In this document: piece by piece, positions 1-6,208 of the stretch
Numbering within the stretch: position 1 is the first letter of the stretch
Layout of the letters: every line of letters starts with the position of its first letter
NCBI GenBank assembly: GCA_903921295.1
Contig: CAIXOZ010000185.1
Span: 1 to 7,795, forward strand
Source: an uncultured cyanobacterium
Lineage (GTDB): Bacteria > Cyanobacteriota > Cyanobacteriia > PCC-6307 > Cyanobiaceae
Length of the DNA: 7,795 nt
Reading direction: 5' to 3'
Program-made: the position numbers and the translations under genes
The notes under the pieces: model-generated
Database searches by the model: none
Seen by the model: the letters and a program-made list of their open reading frames with translations, nothing else
What the model was told of the DNA's origin: nothing

Positions 1-1032
1 CCTTACGATATTCCGTTGCAATCGGCCTCACAATCTGTTACACAGTATGGAATATTTGTCCACACTGGATCAGGTTATAGTTTGACTGGAACCAGTTCTA
101 TCCTTTTGACAGGCAATGGTAATAACTTTATTATTAGAGATAATTTTATTGGGGGCAGTGGACCGGGTTGTACCGGAACCTGGACGGTAAATGCACCGAC
201 CACATCAAGCGGGCAGTATAGATTTATTGGTATTTATGTTCAAGGCACCACTAGCACTCCTGCAGGAAGTTTAGCAAGCATCGAGGGCAATACCATAAAA
301 AATTTTTCGTGGGGAACAACCGCACCCTTTACAAATACTGCTCCGCAACTAGCCGTGTGGGGCGGTATTGTTGTGGTTGGTGGACAGAATGTCGGAACAA
401 CAGGAAGAACGGTTACCATTGGAACAATAAACAAACCCAATATTATTGGAGATAATACAGGAAACTCGATTACAGTAACAAATGCAAGAACTCCAACTGG
501 AACTGGACAGAATATTATTGGGATACAGGTGCAGGGGATGGGTTCTGGAAATGCCACGATCGAGTATAATCAAATTGGAGGTATTACGGCAAGTTCAACC
601 AACGGAGCTGGCGTTGTTTCTTCAATTGAGGGAATTCGGGTTGATGATGGCAACAATATTATTCGTTTTAATACCATAGGCAGTACCACGGCATCCAATA
701 GTTTTAATATTACTGCCTCGTCTACAACTCACAATGCATCAGTGAATAACAATCAGATACAAAGGGTGCGTGGTATCGTGCATACCGGTGGTACAGCCAC
801 TGCCACATCAACTACGATTGCCAACAATACCATAGCAAATCTTCGGATGAATTACGCAGCTACGGCTCCCGGGCCTGGGGCTGCACGTGGCATTGTATTC
901 GAAAATCTTACACCGGCCAATGTTCGCGGGGCGATTCAAATTCAAAACAATACCATTTTTAACCTCACATCCAATCAAACCTGCATCGAGGCGATGTTGA
1001 CGTTGTGCTCACCGAGAAGCGAGCCGAGCTGA
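1..1032 (+). CDS. Partial beta-helix repeat surface protein, Bacteroidota-like; 3' end is chimeric
   Basis: The frame is open from base 1, so the true start lies outside the window; the TTG at 16 is not a credible start. The protein is rich in Thr, Ser, Asn, Gly and Ile and has at least seven degenerate rungs of the form I-x-x-N-x-I: IIRDNFIGG (about nt 133-159), IEGNTIKNF (280-306), IEYNQIGGI (559-585), IRFNTIGST (661-687), VNNNQIQRV (742-768), IANNTIANL (817-843) and IQNNTIFNL (937-963). Asn ladders of this kind are typical of right-handed parallel beta-helix (PbH1-type) folds in large secreted or surface proteins. In Bacteroidota such proteins are often exported by the type IX secretion system, but the C-terminal sorting domain that would show this is not present here. 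The gene-derived sequence ends at about nt 977. The last 17 residues before the stop at 1030-1032 are read from the antisense strand of serA and are not native. Composition and codon use are far more AT-rich than in everything to the right. Family is inferred from fold pattern only; substrate and role are unknown. Confidence 0.6.
   Translation, partial: PYDIPLQSASQSVTQYGIFVHTGSGYSLTGTSSILLTGNGNNFIIRDNFIGGSGPGCTGTWTVNAPTTSSGQYRFIGIYVQGTTSTPAGSLASIEGNTIKNFSWGTTAPFTNTAPQLAVWGGIVVVGGQNVGTTGRTVTIGTINKPNIIGDNTGNSITVTNARTPTGTGQNIIGIQVQGMGSGNATIEYNQIGGITASSTNGAGVVSSIEGIRVDDGNNIIRFNTIGSTTASNSFNITASSTTHNASVNNNQIQRVRGIVHTGGTATATSTTIANNTIANLRMNYAATAPGPGAARGIVFENLTPANVRGAIQIQNNTIFNLTSNQTCIEAMLTLCSPRSEPS
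970..986. other. Composition breakpoint / chimeric junction
   Basis: AT-rich beta-helix coding sequence gives way here to GC-rich serA sequence on the opposite strand. Read from serA, the codons for N-I-A-S-M-Q-V run down to base 978. The next codon should be Gly (complement NCC at 975-977) in the conserved continuation of the ACT domain, but the window has TCA, which reads as a stop. Read from the left, Asn/Thr-rich beta-helix codons continue to about 975-978. No insertion sequence, integrase site, tRNA end or target duplication is visible at the joint, and both genes are cut inside conserved or repetitive sequence. This fits an assembly or ligation chimera better than a mobile-element boundary. 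Confidence 0.75.
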
Positions 1033-2438
1033 CCGATGATCCCAGGCATGTCCCGATGGCGGGTGAACAGCATGTGGCGGCTGGGGGCCACGTTGACCGG
1101 GAACTCGTCGATCGTTGTCACCCGAAGCTCACCATCGGCGAAGACGGCACCGGTGACGCTGTGATCACCAGAGGCGCTGCGGGAACTGATCTGAAGGGAG
1201 CCGCCTGCGAAGTCCCGGGAGGCCTCGTCCTTGACTTCGAGCACATGGATGCCGCGGTCCTTGGCCTCCAGTCCGGCGTTGACGTAGTTGATCGAATCGC
1301 CCAGGGCCGTGGACAGCAGGCCCTTGAGGGCCGCAATCACCAGCGGCTGGGACGGATGGCTGGCGAATTCACCCTGGAGGCGAACCTCCAGTTCGCTGAT
1401 CTGGCCACCGGCCAGCTGGCTGAGGAGCTGGCCAAGGGTTTCGGCAAGCTGCAGGTGGGGCTTGAGCTGCTCCATCACCTCGGCATTGAGGCCGGGGATG
1501 TTGACGGCACTGCGGGCGGGCAGGCCGAGAAGGACATCGCGGATCTGTTCCGCCACGTCGATCGCCACGTTCTCCTGAGCCTCTTCGGTGGAGGCCCCGA
1601 GGTGGGGGGTGAGGATCAGGCGCTCGCTCACACCACGGAGCGGCGAATCGGCCTGCAGCGGCTCCCTGGCGAAGACATCCAGGGCGGCGCCGGCGATCAC
1701 GCCCTTCTCCAACGCCTCAGCGATCGCGGGCTCGTCGATGATGCCGCCGCGGGCGCAGTTCACAATGCGCGCCGTGGGTTTCATCGTGCGCAGCAGCTCA
1801 GCGTTGACCAGGTTCTCGGTGTCCGGCGTGCGGGGCAGGTGCAGGCTGACGTAGTCGGCCTCGGCGAACAGGGCAGGCAACGGCATCAGACGCACCTGCA
1901 TCTGCTGGGCGCGCTCGGCGGAGACGAACGGGTCGTAGGCCATCACATCCATGCCCATCGCCTTGGCCACCCGGGCCACATGGGAGCCGATCTTGCCGAG
2001 ACCGACCACCCCCAGACGTTTCTTGTAGAGCTCATTGCCGACGTACTTCTTACGATCCCAGCCGCCAGCCATGGTGCTGACATGGGCATGGGGGACGTGG
2101 CGCGACAGGGAAAGCATCAGCGCCAGGGCATGCTCGGCGGCGGCGATCGTGTTGCCTTCAGGCGAATTGACGACGATCACACCGCGCTTGGTGGCCGCCG
2201 GCACATCCACATTGTCGACCCCCACACCGGCGCGGCCGATGATCCGCAGCTTGTCAGCGGCGGCGATGATCTCGGCCGTCACGGTGGTGCCTGAGCGGAT
2301 CATCAGGGCGTCGTAGTCGCCGATGGTCGCCTTCAGCTCTTCCGGCGACAGGCCTGTGCGCACATCCACCTGGGCGACCTGGGAAAGAATGTCGATCCCC
2401 GTTTGATCAATGGGATCGGAAACCAGAACTTTCGTCAT
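975..2438 (-). CDS. serA: D-3-phosphoglycerate dehydrogenase SerA, truncated at C-terminus
   Basis: SerA is the cytoplasmic enzyme that oxidises 3-phosphoglycerate to 3-phosphohydroxypyruvate with NAD+, the first step of the phosphorylated serine pathway. The ATG at 2438 starts MTKVLVSDPIDQTG, the usual N-terminus; the open frame further upstream is discarded as non-homologous. Visible motifs are the Rossmann GLGKIG at residues 146-151, the catalytic Arg230 in NCARGGIID, Glu259 in AREPL and His279 in TPHLGAST. These are followed by an intervening allosteric substrate-binding type domain (about 317-450) and an ACT domain starting near residue 455. This is the long, cyanobacterial/plant-type SerA, normally about 525-530 residues. 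Here only 487 remain: the ACT domain breaks off after the V of IASMQV, and the TGA at 975-977 belongs to the joined AT-rich sequence. The gene is transcribed divergently from the hypothetical gene at 2597. In the source genome it is probably intact; as written, the serine-binding ACT domain would be incomplete. Confidence 0.95.
   Translation of the reverse strand: MTKVLVSDPIDQTGIDILSQVAQVDVRTGLSPEELKATIGDYDALMIRSGTTVTAEIIAAADKLRIIGRAGVGVDNVDVPAATKRGVIVVNSPEGNTIAAAEHALALMLSLSRHVPHAHVSTMAGGWDRKKYVGNELYKKRLGVVGLGKIGSHVARVAKAMGMDVMAYDPFVSAERAQQMQVRLMPLPALFAEADYVSLHLPRTPDTENLVNAELLRTMKPTARIVNCARGGIIDEPAIAEALEKGVIAGAALDVFAREPLQADSPLRGVSERLILTPHLGASTEEAQENVAIDVAEQIRDVLLGLPARSAVNIPGLNAEVMEQLKPHLQLAETLGQLLSQLAGGQISELEVRLQGEFASHPSQPLVIAALKGLLSTALGDSINYVNAGLEAKDRGIHVLEVKDEASRDFAGGSLQISSRSASGDHSVTGAVFADGELRVTTIDEFPVNVAPSRHMLFTRHRDMPGIIGQLGSLLGEHNVNIASMQV
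1720..1727. repeat. HIP1 palindrome GCGATCGC
   Basis: Exact copy of the highly iterated palindrome that is over-represented in many cyanobacterial genomes; it lies inside serA. It is one of four exact copies in the GC-rich part of the window and none occurs in the AT-rich part, which supports the cyanobacterial assignment. Confidence 0.8.
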
Positions 2439-2486
2439 GACCCGGCGCGGTGGTGGAGGAGCCTGTGGAGGGGAGGCCGGAGGTGC

Positions 2487-2492
2487 AGTGTA
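2487..2492 (-). promoter_or_regulatory. Candidate -10 box for serA
   Basis: On the minus strand this reads TACACT, which fits the TAnnnT pattern of cyanobacterial sigma-70 promoters. It lies about 50 bases before the serA ATG and would give a 5' leader of about 40 bases. No good -35 element sits at the expected 17-base spacing (AGGTTC), which is common in picocyanobacteria. Inferred from pattern only. Confidence 0.35.
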
Positions 2493-2557
2493 GAGAGCCC
2501 CCTGCTGCAGAACCTCCGAGCGCCGGGCCAGCGGCCCCGATCCCTGGCGGAACGAGG

Positions 2558-2563
2558 GAGAAT
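2558..2563 (+). promoter_or_regulatory. Weak candidate -10 box for the hypothetical-S4 gene pair
   Basis: GAGAAT matches TATAAT at four of six positions and lies 33 bases before the proposed TTG start at 2597. It is the best -10-like hexamer I see on this strand in the divergent gap between serA and the next gene. No convincing -35 is visible, so this is a weak call. Confidence 0.25.
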
Positions 2564-2582
2564 CGAAGCACTGCAAGCCTCC

Positions 2583-2587
2583 GGGAG
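2583..2587 (+). promoter_or_regulatory. Shine-Dalgarno GGGAG deciding a TTG start
   Basis: GGGAG lies nine bases before the TTG at 2597. The frame is open further upstream, with an ATG at 2450, but that extension would be a low-complexity, Pro/Glu-rich stretch reading through the serA promoter area. The ribosome site therefore favours the TTG. Confidence 0.5.
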
Positions 2588-2596
2588 CCGATCCAC

Positions 2597-3100
2597 TTGG
2601 GAACCAGCGTTGTCGTCGTGCTCTCGGAGCGCCGCAGCCTGCAGCAGCTGCGGGACGCCCTGGCCGAACAGGTGCCGGCACCGGCGCTGCTGGTGGCGAT
2701 CGGTCGCGGCGAAACCGCCTTTGAGAGCGTTGACCGCCTCAATCCGGCGATCGCCCGCCAGCACAGGCAGCGCAGCATGGCGCGCTGGTTGATCCCGTTT
2801 GGATTCCTGGCCGGGGTGACCTTCACCCAGATCACTGACCTGACCACCTTCTCGAGCCTGGGTTCCTGGGCGGAACCGCTGATCGGGGGGCTGCTGGGCC
2901 TCGGCTCAGGCTGGATGGGCAGCTACGCCGCGGCCGCCAGTGTCAGCTCCGAGGAAAGCGATCGCATCCGCAGCCTGCGCAACCGGATCGAGGAAGGCTG
3001 CTGGCTGCTGCTCGTCGAGACGGTGAATGGGGTCGAGATGCCCTGGACCCTGCTGCAGAAAGCGCGTCCCCAGGCCGTGGTCCGGCTCTCGGAGGGCTGA
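2597..3100 (+). CDS. Hypothetical two-TM cyanobacterial protein upstream of the S4 protein
   Basis: I do not recognise a named family. With the TTG start the product is 167 residues. An N-terminal soluble part (about 1-60) opens with a short hydrophobic strand, VVVVL at 5-9, and ends in a basic stretch, RQHRQRSMAR. Two hydrophobic segments follow: about 64-79 (WLIPFGFLAGVTFTQI) and about 95-114, which is Gly-rich with G97, G98, G101, G103, G105 and G108 as in glycine-zipper packing. The C-terminal part (about 117-167) begins with an acidic/basic helix and has a hydrophobic WLLLVE core. The predicted form is a helical hairpin in a membrane with both soluble ends on the same side. The stop codon TGA overlaps the ATG of the S4-protein gene by one base, so the two are almost certainly cotranscribed and translationally coupled. 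The role is unknown; the coupling suggests a link with the RNA-binding partner. Codons end mostly in G or C as in neighbouring genes, so it is a real gene. Confidence 0.75.
   Translation: MGTSVVVVLSERRSLQQLRDALAEQVPAPALLVAIGRGETAFESVDRLNPAIARQHRQRSMARWLIPFGFLAGVTFTQITDLTTFSSLGSWAEPLIGGLLGLGSGWMGSYAAAASVSSEESDRIRSLRNRIEEGCWLLLVETVNGVEMPWTLLQKARPQAVVRLSEG
2747..2754. repeat. HIP1 palindrome GCGATCGC
   Basis: Exact HIP1 octamer inside the two-TM hypothetical gene. Confidence 0.8.
2958..2965. repeat. HIP1 palindrome GCGATCGC
   Basis: Exact HIP1 octamer inside the same hypothetical gene, about 200 bases from the previous copy. Confidence 0.8.
3091..3095 (+). promoter_or_regulatory. Shine-Dalgarno GGAGG for the S4 protein, inside the upstream gene
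   Basis: GGAGG lies four bases before the ATG at 3100 and within the last codons of the upstream gene. The spacing is short. The overlap TGATG and this site together suggest that a ribosome finishing the first gene restarts on the second. Confidence 0.6.
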
Positions 3101-3903
3101 TGTTGCCGCAACGCTCGCTTCTGGAGGGCGCCCGTCACCCTGAGGCCCTCGCCGCAGTGCTCACCCTGGCTGACACGGTGCTGCGAACCTGGGAACCGCT
3201 CTGGAGTCCCTTTCTCAGCGGCGCGGAAGCTGAAGAGATCGAAGATCGCCTGGTCCAGCTCAGTGAACTGAGCCTGCACTGGGACGGCGGCGTGGCCGGT
3301 GCCGAGCGCCGCTGTCTGCGGCTGGCCCGCCACGAGCAGGCCGAGCAAGCTCCGGACAGGCCCGGCGAGGTTGTGGATCAGGCGCCGATCGAGGGGCTGG
3401 AGATCAGCGGAAATTTCCTTTTCGACCCCGCCAGTCCCGCAGAACTGCGGGCCGAGCTGGTGCGACTGGGCGCCGACGCCGAGGCGATCGGCGATCTCTG
3501 GCTGCGCGGTGACCGTGGCGCCCAGGCGATCGTCAGCAGGCCCCTGGCCGAACGGCTCGATGGGGCCAGCGGCGCGCTGCGCACAGTCCCGCTGCTGATC
3601 AGCCGCCGACCGATCAGCGAGCTGCAGCCACCGGCGGCCAGGCTGCCGCGGGCCCTGAGCAGCGTCGAAGCCTCGCTCCGCCTTGATGCGGTGGCCTCGG
3701 CGGGGTACGGCCTGCCCCGCAGCCGCGTCAAGGCGCTGATCAGCGAAGGCGCGGCGCGGATCAACTGGCAGCCGGTGCTGCAGCCGAGCACCACGGTGGC
3801 GGTGGGCGATCGGATCCGGATCGATGGTCGTGGAGAGCTCCTGATCACGGCCATTCAGGCCACCAAGCGCGATCGCTGGCGCCTGGAAATGGAGCGACGC
3901 TGA
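3100..3903 (+). CDS. Photosystem II S4 domain protein (YlmH-like RNA-binding protein)
   Basis: The 267-residue product matches the cyanobacterial/plastid family named 'photosystem II S4 domain protein', a relative of the Firmicutes YlmH proteins. An alpha-helical N-terminal domain (about 1-90) contains WEPLWSPFLS. A central alpha/beta domain (about 95-185) follows, containing ISGNFLFDP and GDLWLRGDRGAQAI. The C-terminal S4 RNA-binding domain (about 191-252) shows ASLRLDAVASAGYGLPRSR, LISEGAARIN and VAVGDRIRIDGRGEL, the usual S4 pattern. The basic C-terminal tail ends KRDRWRLEMERR. S4 domains bind structured RNA, often on ribosomes, so a role in translation or ribosome function in the cytoplasm is likely. 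The photosystem II part of the family name reflects phylogenetic distribution, and nothing in the sequence shows contact with photosystem II. The ATG overlaps the preceding stop by one base. Length agrees with the family. Confidence 0.88.
   Translation: MLPQRSLLEGARHPEALAAVLTLADTVLRTWEPLWSPFLSGAEAEEIEDRLVQLSELSLHWDGGVAGAERRCLRLARHEQAEQAPDRPGEVVDQAPIEGLEISGNFLFDPASPAELRAELVRLGADAEAIGDLWLRGDRGAQAIVSRPLAERLDGASGALRTVPLLISRRPISELQPPAARLPRALSSVEASLRLDAVASAGYGLPRSRVKALISEGAARINWQPVLQPSTTVAVGDRIRIDGRGELLITAIQATKRDRWRLEMERR
3869..3876. repeat. HIP1 palindrome GCGATCGC
   Basis: Exact HIP1 octamer near the 3' end of the S4-protein gene, in the codons for KRDRW. Confidence 0.8.
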
Positions 3904-4168
3904 GGCCCCTCGCCAGGGAGGCGACTGAAACGCTCCGTCGTGATTGGCGGAGGCTGTCGCGCCTGCTGCTAAATTTCAGCCACTTGAACGACGTTCCTCA
4001 CGTCCTCAACGGCAGTGTCCCCGGAGGCCCTGCATCGATCCGTCGTTTCGAGACCGCTCGAACCCGGCACGGATTCCTGTCCCCACGGCGTTGCTCCTTG
4101 CCTGCCAGGGTTCCAAGTTGACTCGTTCAAACGGAACCCTGACTGCACGAGTGATGAATGCCAACCAG
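3904..4168. other. 265-base non-coding gap upstream of tRNA-Val
   Basis: No credible gene is seen. Open frames that cross this stretch run through the tRNA and have no recognisable protein. A small perfect hairpin TCGCC-AGGGA-GGCGA (3910-3924) lies just after the S4-protein stop but has no T-tract. TAAATT at 3970-3975 resembles a -10 box without a well-spaced -35. TTGACT at 4118-4123 is a good -35 match, but the hexamer 17 bases on (GACTGC) is not a -10. A promoter for the tRNA probably lies here, but I cannot fix it. Confidence 0.4.
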
Positions 4169-4240
4169 GGGCGATTAGCTCAGAGGTAGAGCACTACCTT
4201 GACACGGTAGGAGTCACTGGTTCGATTCCAGTATCGCCCA
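4169..4240 (+). tRNA. trnV: tRNA-Val (anticodon GAC)
   Basis: A complete 72-base cloverleaf. The 7-bp acceptor stem pairs GGGCGAT (4169-4175) with ATCGCCC (4233-4239), without mismatch. The D stem is GCTC/GAGC, the anticodon stem CTACC/GGTAG encloses loop TTGACAC with GAC at 4201-4203, and the 5-bp T stem ACTGG/CCAGT encloses TTCGATT. The discriminator is A4240 and CCA is not encoded, so it must be added after transcription. The anticodon reads GUC and GUU valine codons. The gene ends 41 bases before murD on the same strand. Confidence 0.97.
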
Positions 4241-4281
4241 CTTTCAGATCACCGCTTCAGCCCATCACACCGTTCATTCGG

Positions 4282-5697
4282 ATGATTCCTGTCGCCGACC
4301 CATCAACCACCGAAGGTTCGGCTCCGTTTGTGGTGATTGGCCTTGGCCGTTCCGGAATCGGCGCCGCACGCCTGCTCAAGGGGCGCGGCCTGCCTGTGGT
4401 GATCCTCGAGCAGGGCCACAGTGAAGGACTGCGCCACCAGGCCCGGGCCCTCGCCAGCGAGGGCTTCGACATCCGCCTTGAAACACCGCTCGATCTCACC
4501 GGTCTGAAGGCGATGCAGCCCCGCGCCGTGGTGATCAGCCCAGGGCTGGCCTGGGATCATCCCGTGCTCGCCGGACTGCGGCAGGCCGGCATCGCCGTGC
4601 TCGGCGAAGCGGCTCTGGCCTGGGAATTCAGCGAAGGCATCCCCTGGATCGCCATCACCGGCACCAACGGCAAAACCACGGTCACCCATCTGATCCAGCA
4701 TCTGCTCAACGATGCCGGCGTTGATGCGCCGCTCTGCGGCAATGTCGGCACCTCCGTGGCAGCGGTGCTGGCCGAGAGACTGACCGGCCCGAAGCCAGAC
4801 CAGCTGGTGGTTGAACTGAGCAGTTATCAGATCGAGGCCTCACCGGCGATCCGGCCGGCGATCGGCCTCTGGACGACCCTCACGCCCGATCATCTGGAGC
4901 GACACGGCAGCCTTGAGGCCTACCGCGCCATCAAGCACCACCTGCTGACGCAATCGTCCGTTCGGATCCTCAATGGCGATGATCCCGACCTTCAGACCCA
5001 TGCCGGTCCCTGGCCCGACAGCCGCTGGATCACAGCAGGCCCTGCAGACGCTCTGCCCGAGGGGATGAAGGCCAGTCTCTGGATCGCGGCCGATGCCGCT
5101 GGCCAGGCGATGGTGATGCACGCCCAGGGCCACCTCTTCCCTGCCGATGTGCTGGCGATGCCGGGCGACCACAACCGGCGCAATCTGCTGATGGCCGCTG
5201 CGGTGGGCCTGGAGCTCGGACTGGGCGCTGAGTCGATGGCGGCAGCCTTCCGGCGGTTCCCCGGCGTGCCGCACCGGCTGGAGCGAATCCGTAACGACGC
5301 CGGGATCACCTGGTTCAACGACAGCAAGGCCACCAATTACGACGCTGCGGCCGTGGCCCTGGACGCCCTCGATGCCCCGCTGGTGGTGCTGGCCGGTGGC
5401 CAGGCCAAGCAGGGTGATGCGAGCGGCTGGTTGCAGCGCCTGCACGAGCGGGCCACCGCGGTGGTGCTCTTTGGAGCGAGCCGACAAGCCTTTGCTCAGC
5501 TGCTGCAGGACAGCGGCTATGGCGGGCGCGTGCTCGCAGCGGACGGCCTGGCGGAGGCGGTGCCGATCGCCCGAGCCACCGCCCTGGAGCTGAACACCAG
5601 CACGGTGCTGCTCTCCCCAGCCTGCGCCAGCTTTGATCAATACAGTGATTTCGAGGCCCGCGGCGAGCACTTCCGGCAGCTGGTGCTTGCGCTCTGA
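4282..5697 (+). CDS. murD: UDP-N-acetylmuramoyl-L-alanine--D-glutamate ligase MurD
   Basis: MurD is the cytoplasmic ATP-dependent Mur ligase that adds D-glutamate to UDP-MurNAc-L-Ala during peptidoglycan precursor synthesis. The ATG at 4282 gives 471 residues, within the usual size range; the frame is open upstream, but that part reads through the tRNA and is discarded. Seen in order are the N-terminal nucleotide-binding loop VVIGLGRSGIG (about 17-27), the ATP P-loop GTNGKTT (127-133), the metal-binding Glu178 next to SSYQIE (180-185), His204 in TPDHLERHG, Lys218 in YRAIKHH at the position of the carbamylated lysine, NDSKATN (346-352) that opens the C-terminal domain, and the family signature LLSPACASFDQYSDFEARG near the end. 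All key residues are present and the enzyme should be active. No Shine-Dalgarno precedes the start. It may share a transcript with the tRNA just upstream. Confidence 0.97.
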   Translation: MIPVADPSTTEGSAPFVVIGLGRSGIGAARLLKGRGLPVVILEQGHSEGLRHQARALASEGFDIRLETPLDLTGLKAMQPRAVVISPGLAWDHPVLAGLRQAGIAVLGEAALAWEFSEGIPWIAITGTNGKTTVTHLIQHLLNDAGVDAPLCGNVGTSVAAVLAERLTGPKPDQLVVELSSYQIEASPAIRPAIGLWTTLTPDHLERHGSLEAYRAIKHHLLTQSSVRILNGDDPDLQTHAGPWPDSRWITAGPADALPEGMKASLWIAADAAGQAMVMHAQGHLFPADVLAMPGDHNRRNLLMAAAVGLELGLGAESMAAAFRRFPGVPHRLERIRNDAGITWFNDSKATNYDAAAVALDALDAPLVVLAGGQAKQGDASGWLQRLHERATAVVLFGASRQAFAQLLQDSGYGGRVLAADGLAEAVPIARATALELNTSTVLLSPACASFDQYSDFEARGEHFRQLVLAL

Positions 5698-5711
5698 AGC
5701 AACGACGCCCC

Positions 5712-5717
5712 TACAGT
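5712..5717 (+). promoter_or_regulatory. Candidate -10 box before the EVE-domain gene
   Basis: TACAGT fits the TAnnnT pattern and lies 29 bases before the ATG at 5741, in the 43-base gap after murD. A partial -35 (TTGCGC, 5687-5692) sits 19 bases upstream inside the end of murD. If used, the EVE and membrane-protein genes would have their own promoter as well as any read-through from murD. Confidence 0.35.
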
Positions 5718-5740
5718 CACGCTGAAGACACGCTTCACCG

Positions 5741-6208
5741 ATGGCCTTCTGGTTGATGAAAAGCGAGCCCGACGTGTACGGGATCGACCATCTCCAGCGC
5801 GACGGGACCACCCTGTGGGATGGCATCCGCAACTACCAGGCGCGCAACTTCATGCGCACGATGGCCGTGGGTGATCAGGCCTTCTTCTATCACTCCAATA
5901 CCAAGCCCCCAGGGATCGTCGGCCTGATGGAAGTGATGGAAACCGGACTGACCGACCCCAGCCAGTTCGATCCCACCTCCAAATACCACGACCCCCGATC
6001 CAAGCCAGAGGCCCCTCGCTGGGACTGCGTTCGGCTTCGCTATCTCCGCCATTTCCCGACGCTGATCACCCTCGATCAACTGCGTGGTCGCTTCAGTGTC
6101 GAGGAGCTGCCGGTCGTGCGCCAGGGCAACCGCCTGTCGATCCTGCCGGTGAGCGACAGCAGCGCCGCCATCCTCCTGGAGCTGGCGACATCCCAGACGC
6201 CCTGCTGA
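5741..6208 (+). CDS. EVE domain-containing protein (THYN1 type, PUA-like fold)
   Basis: The 155-residue product is a single EVE domain of the thymocyte nuclear protein 1 type. Hallmarks are FWLMKSEPDVYGIDHL at the N-terminus (3-18), WDGIRNYQARNFMR (26-39), GDQAFFYHSN (44-53), the glycine-rich GIVGLMEV (58-65), SKYHDPRSKPEAPRW (80-94) and RLSILPVS (131-138). EVE domains share the PUA-like fold, and several members of the wider group bind modified bases in DNA or RNA. The ligand of this bacterial subgroup is not established to my knowledge. Length is typical of the stand-alone family and no fused nuclease or helicase is present, so this looks like the conserved housekeeping form rather than a restriction-system EVE protein. 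Its TGA overlaps the ATG of the following membrane-protein gene by one base, which implies coupling. Confidence 0.93.
   Translation: MAFWLMKSEPDVYGIDHLQRDGTTLWDGIRNYQARNFMRTMAVGDQAFFYHSNTKPPGIVGLMEVMETGLTDPSQFDPTSKYHDPRSKPEAPRWDCVRLRYLRHFPTLITLDQLRGRFSVEELPVVRQGNRLSILPVSDSSAAILLELATSQTPC

Noticed and set aside
1005..2294. Long plus-strand open frame of 429 codons opposite serA
   Set aside because: It is the antisense shadow of serA. serA is an unmistakable family match with all catalytic residues, and the plus-strand product is a low-complexity Gly/Ala/Asp/His-rich sequence produced by GC-rich antisense codons.
2450..2596. ATG start at 2450 for the two-TM hypothetical gene
   Set aside because: It would add 49 low-complexity residues, overlap the serA leader and lack a ribosome site. 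The TTG at 2597 has a GGGAG at good spacing.
2439..2681. Upstream in-frame extension of serA (81 codons)
   Set aside because: The extension is Pro/Arg/Ala-rich, reads through the divergent promoter area and overlaps the neighbouring gene. MTKVLVSDP is the normal SerA start.
4118..4146. Promoter for tRNA-Val from TTGACT at 4118
   Set aside because: The -35 match is good but the hexamer 17 bases downstream (GACTGC) matches the -10 consensus at one position only.
3944..4189. 81-codon frame between the S4 gene and the tRNA
   Set aside because: It runs into the tRNA gene, has no recognisable product and has an Arg/Pro-rich composition typical of chance frames in GC-rich DNA.
4169..4240. tRNA as an integration site for a mobile element
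   Set aside because: No integrase gene, no repeat of the tRNA 3' end and no foreign DNA next to it; the AT-rich segment is 3 kb away and has no link to it.
4015..4281. N-terminal extension of murD
   Set aside because: The extension is a translation of the tRNA gene and its flanks. MurD homology begins just after the ATG at 4282.
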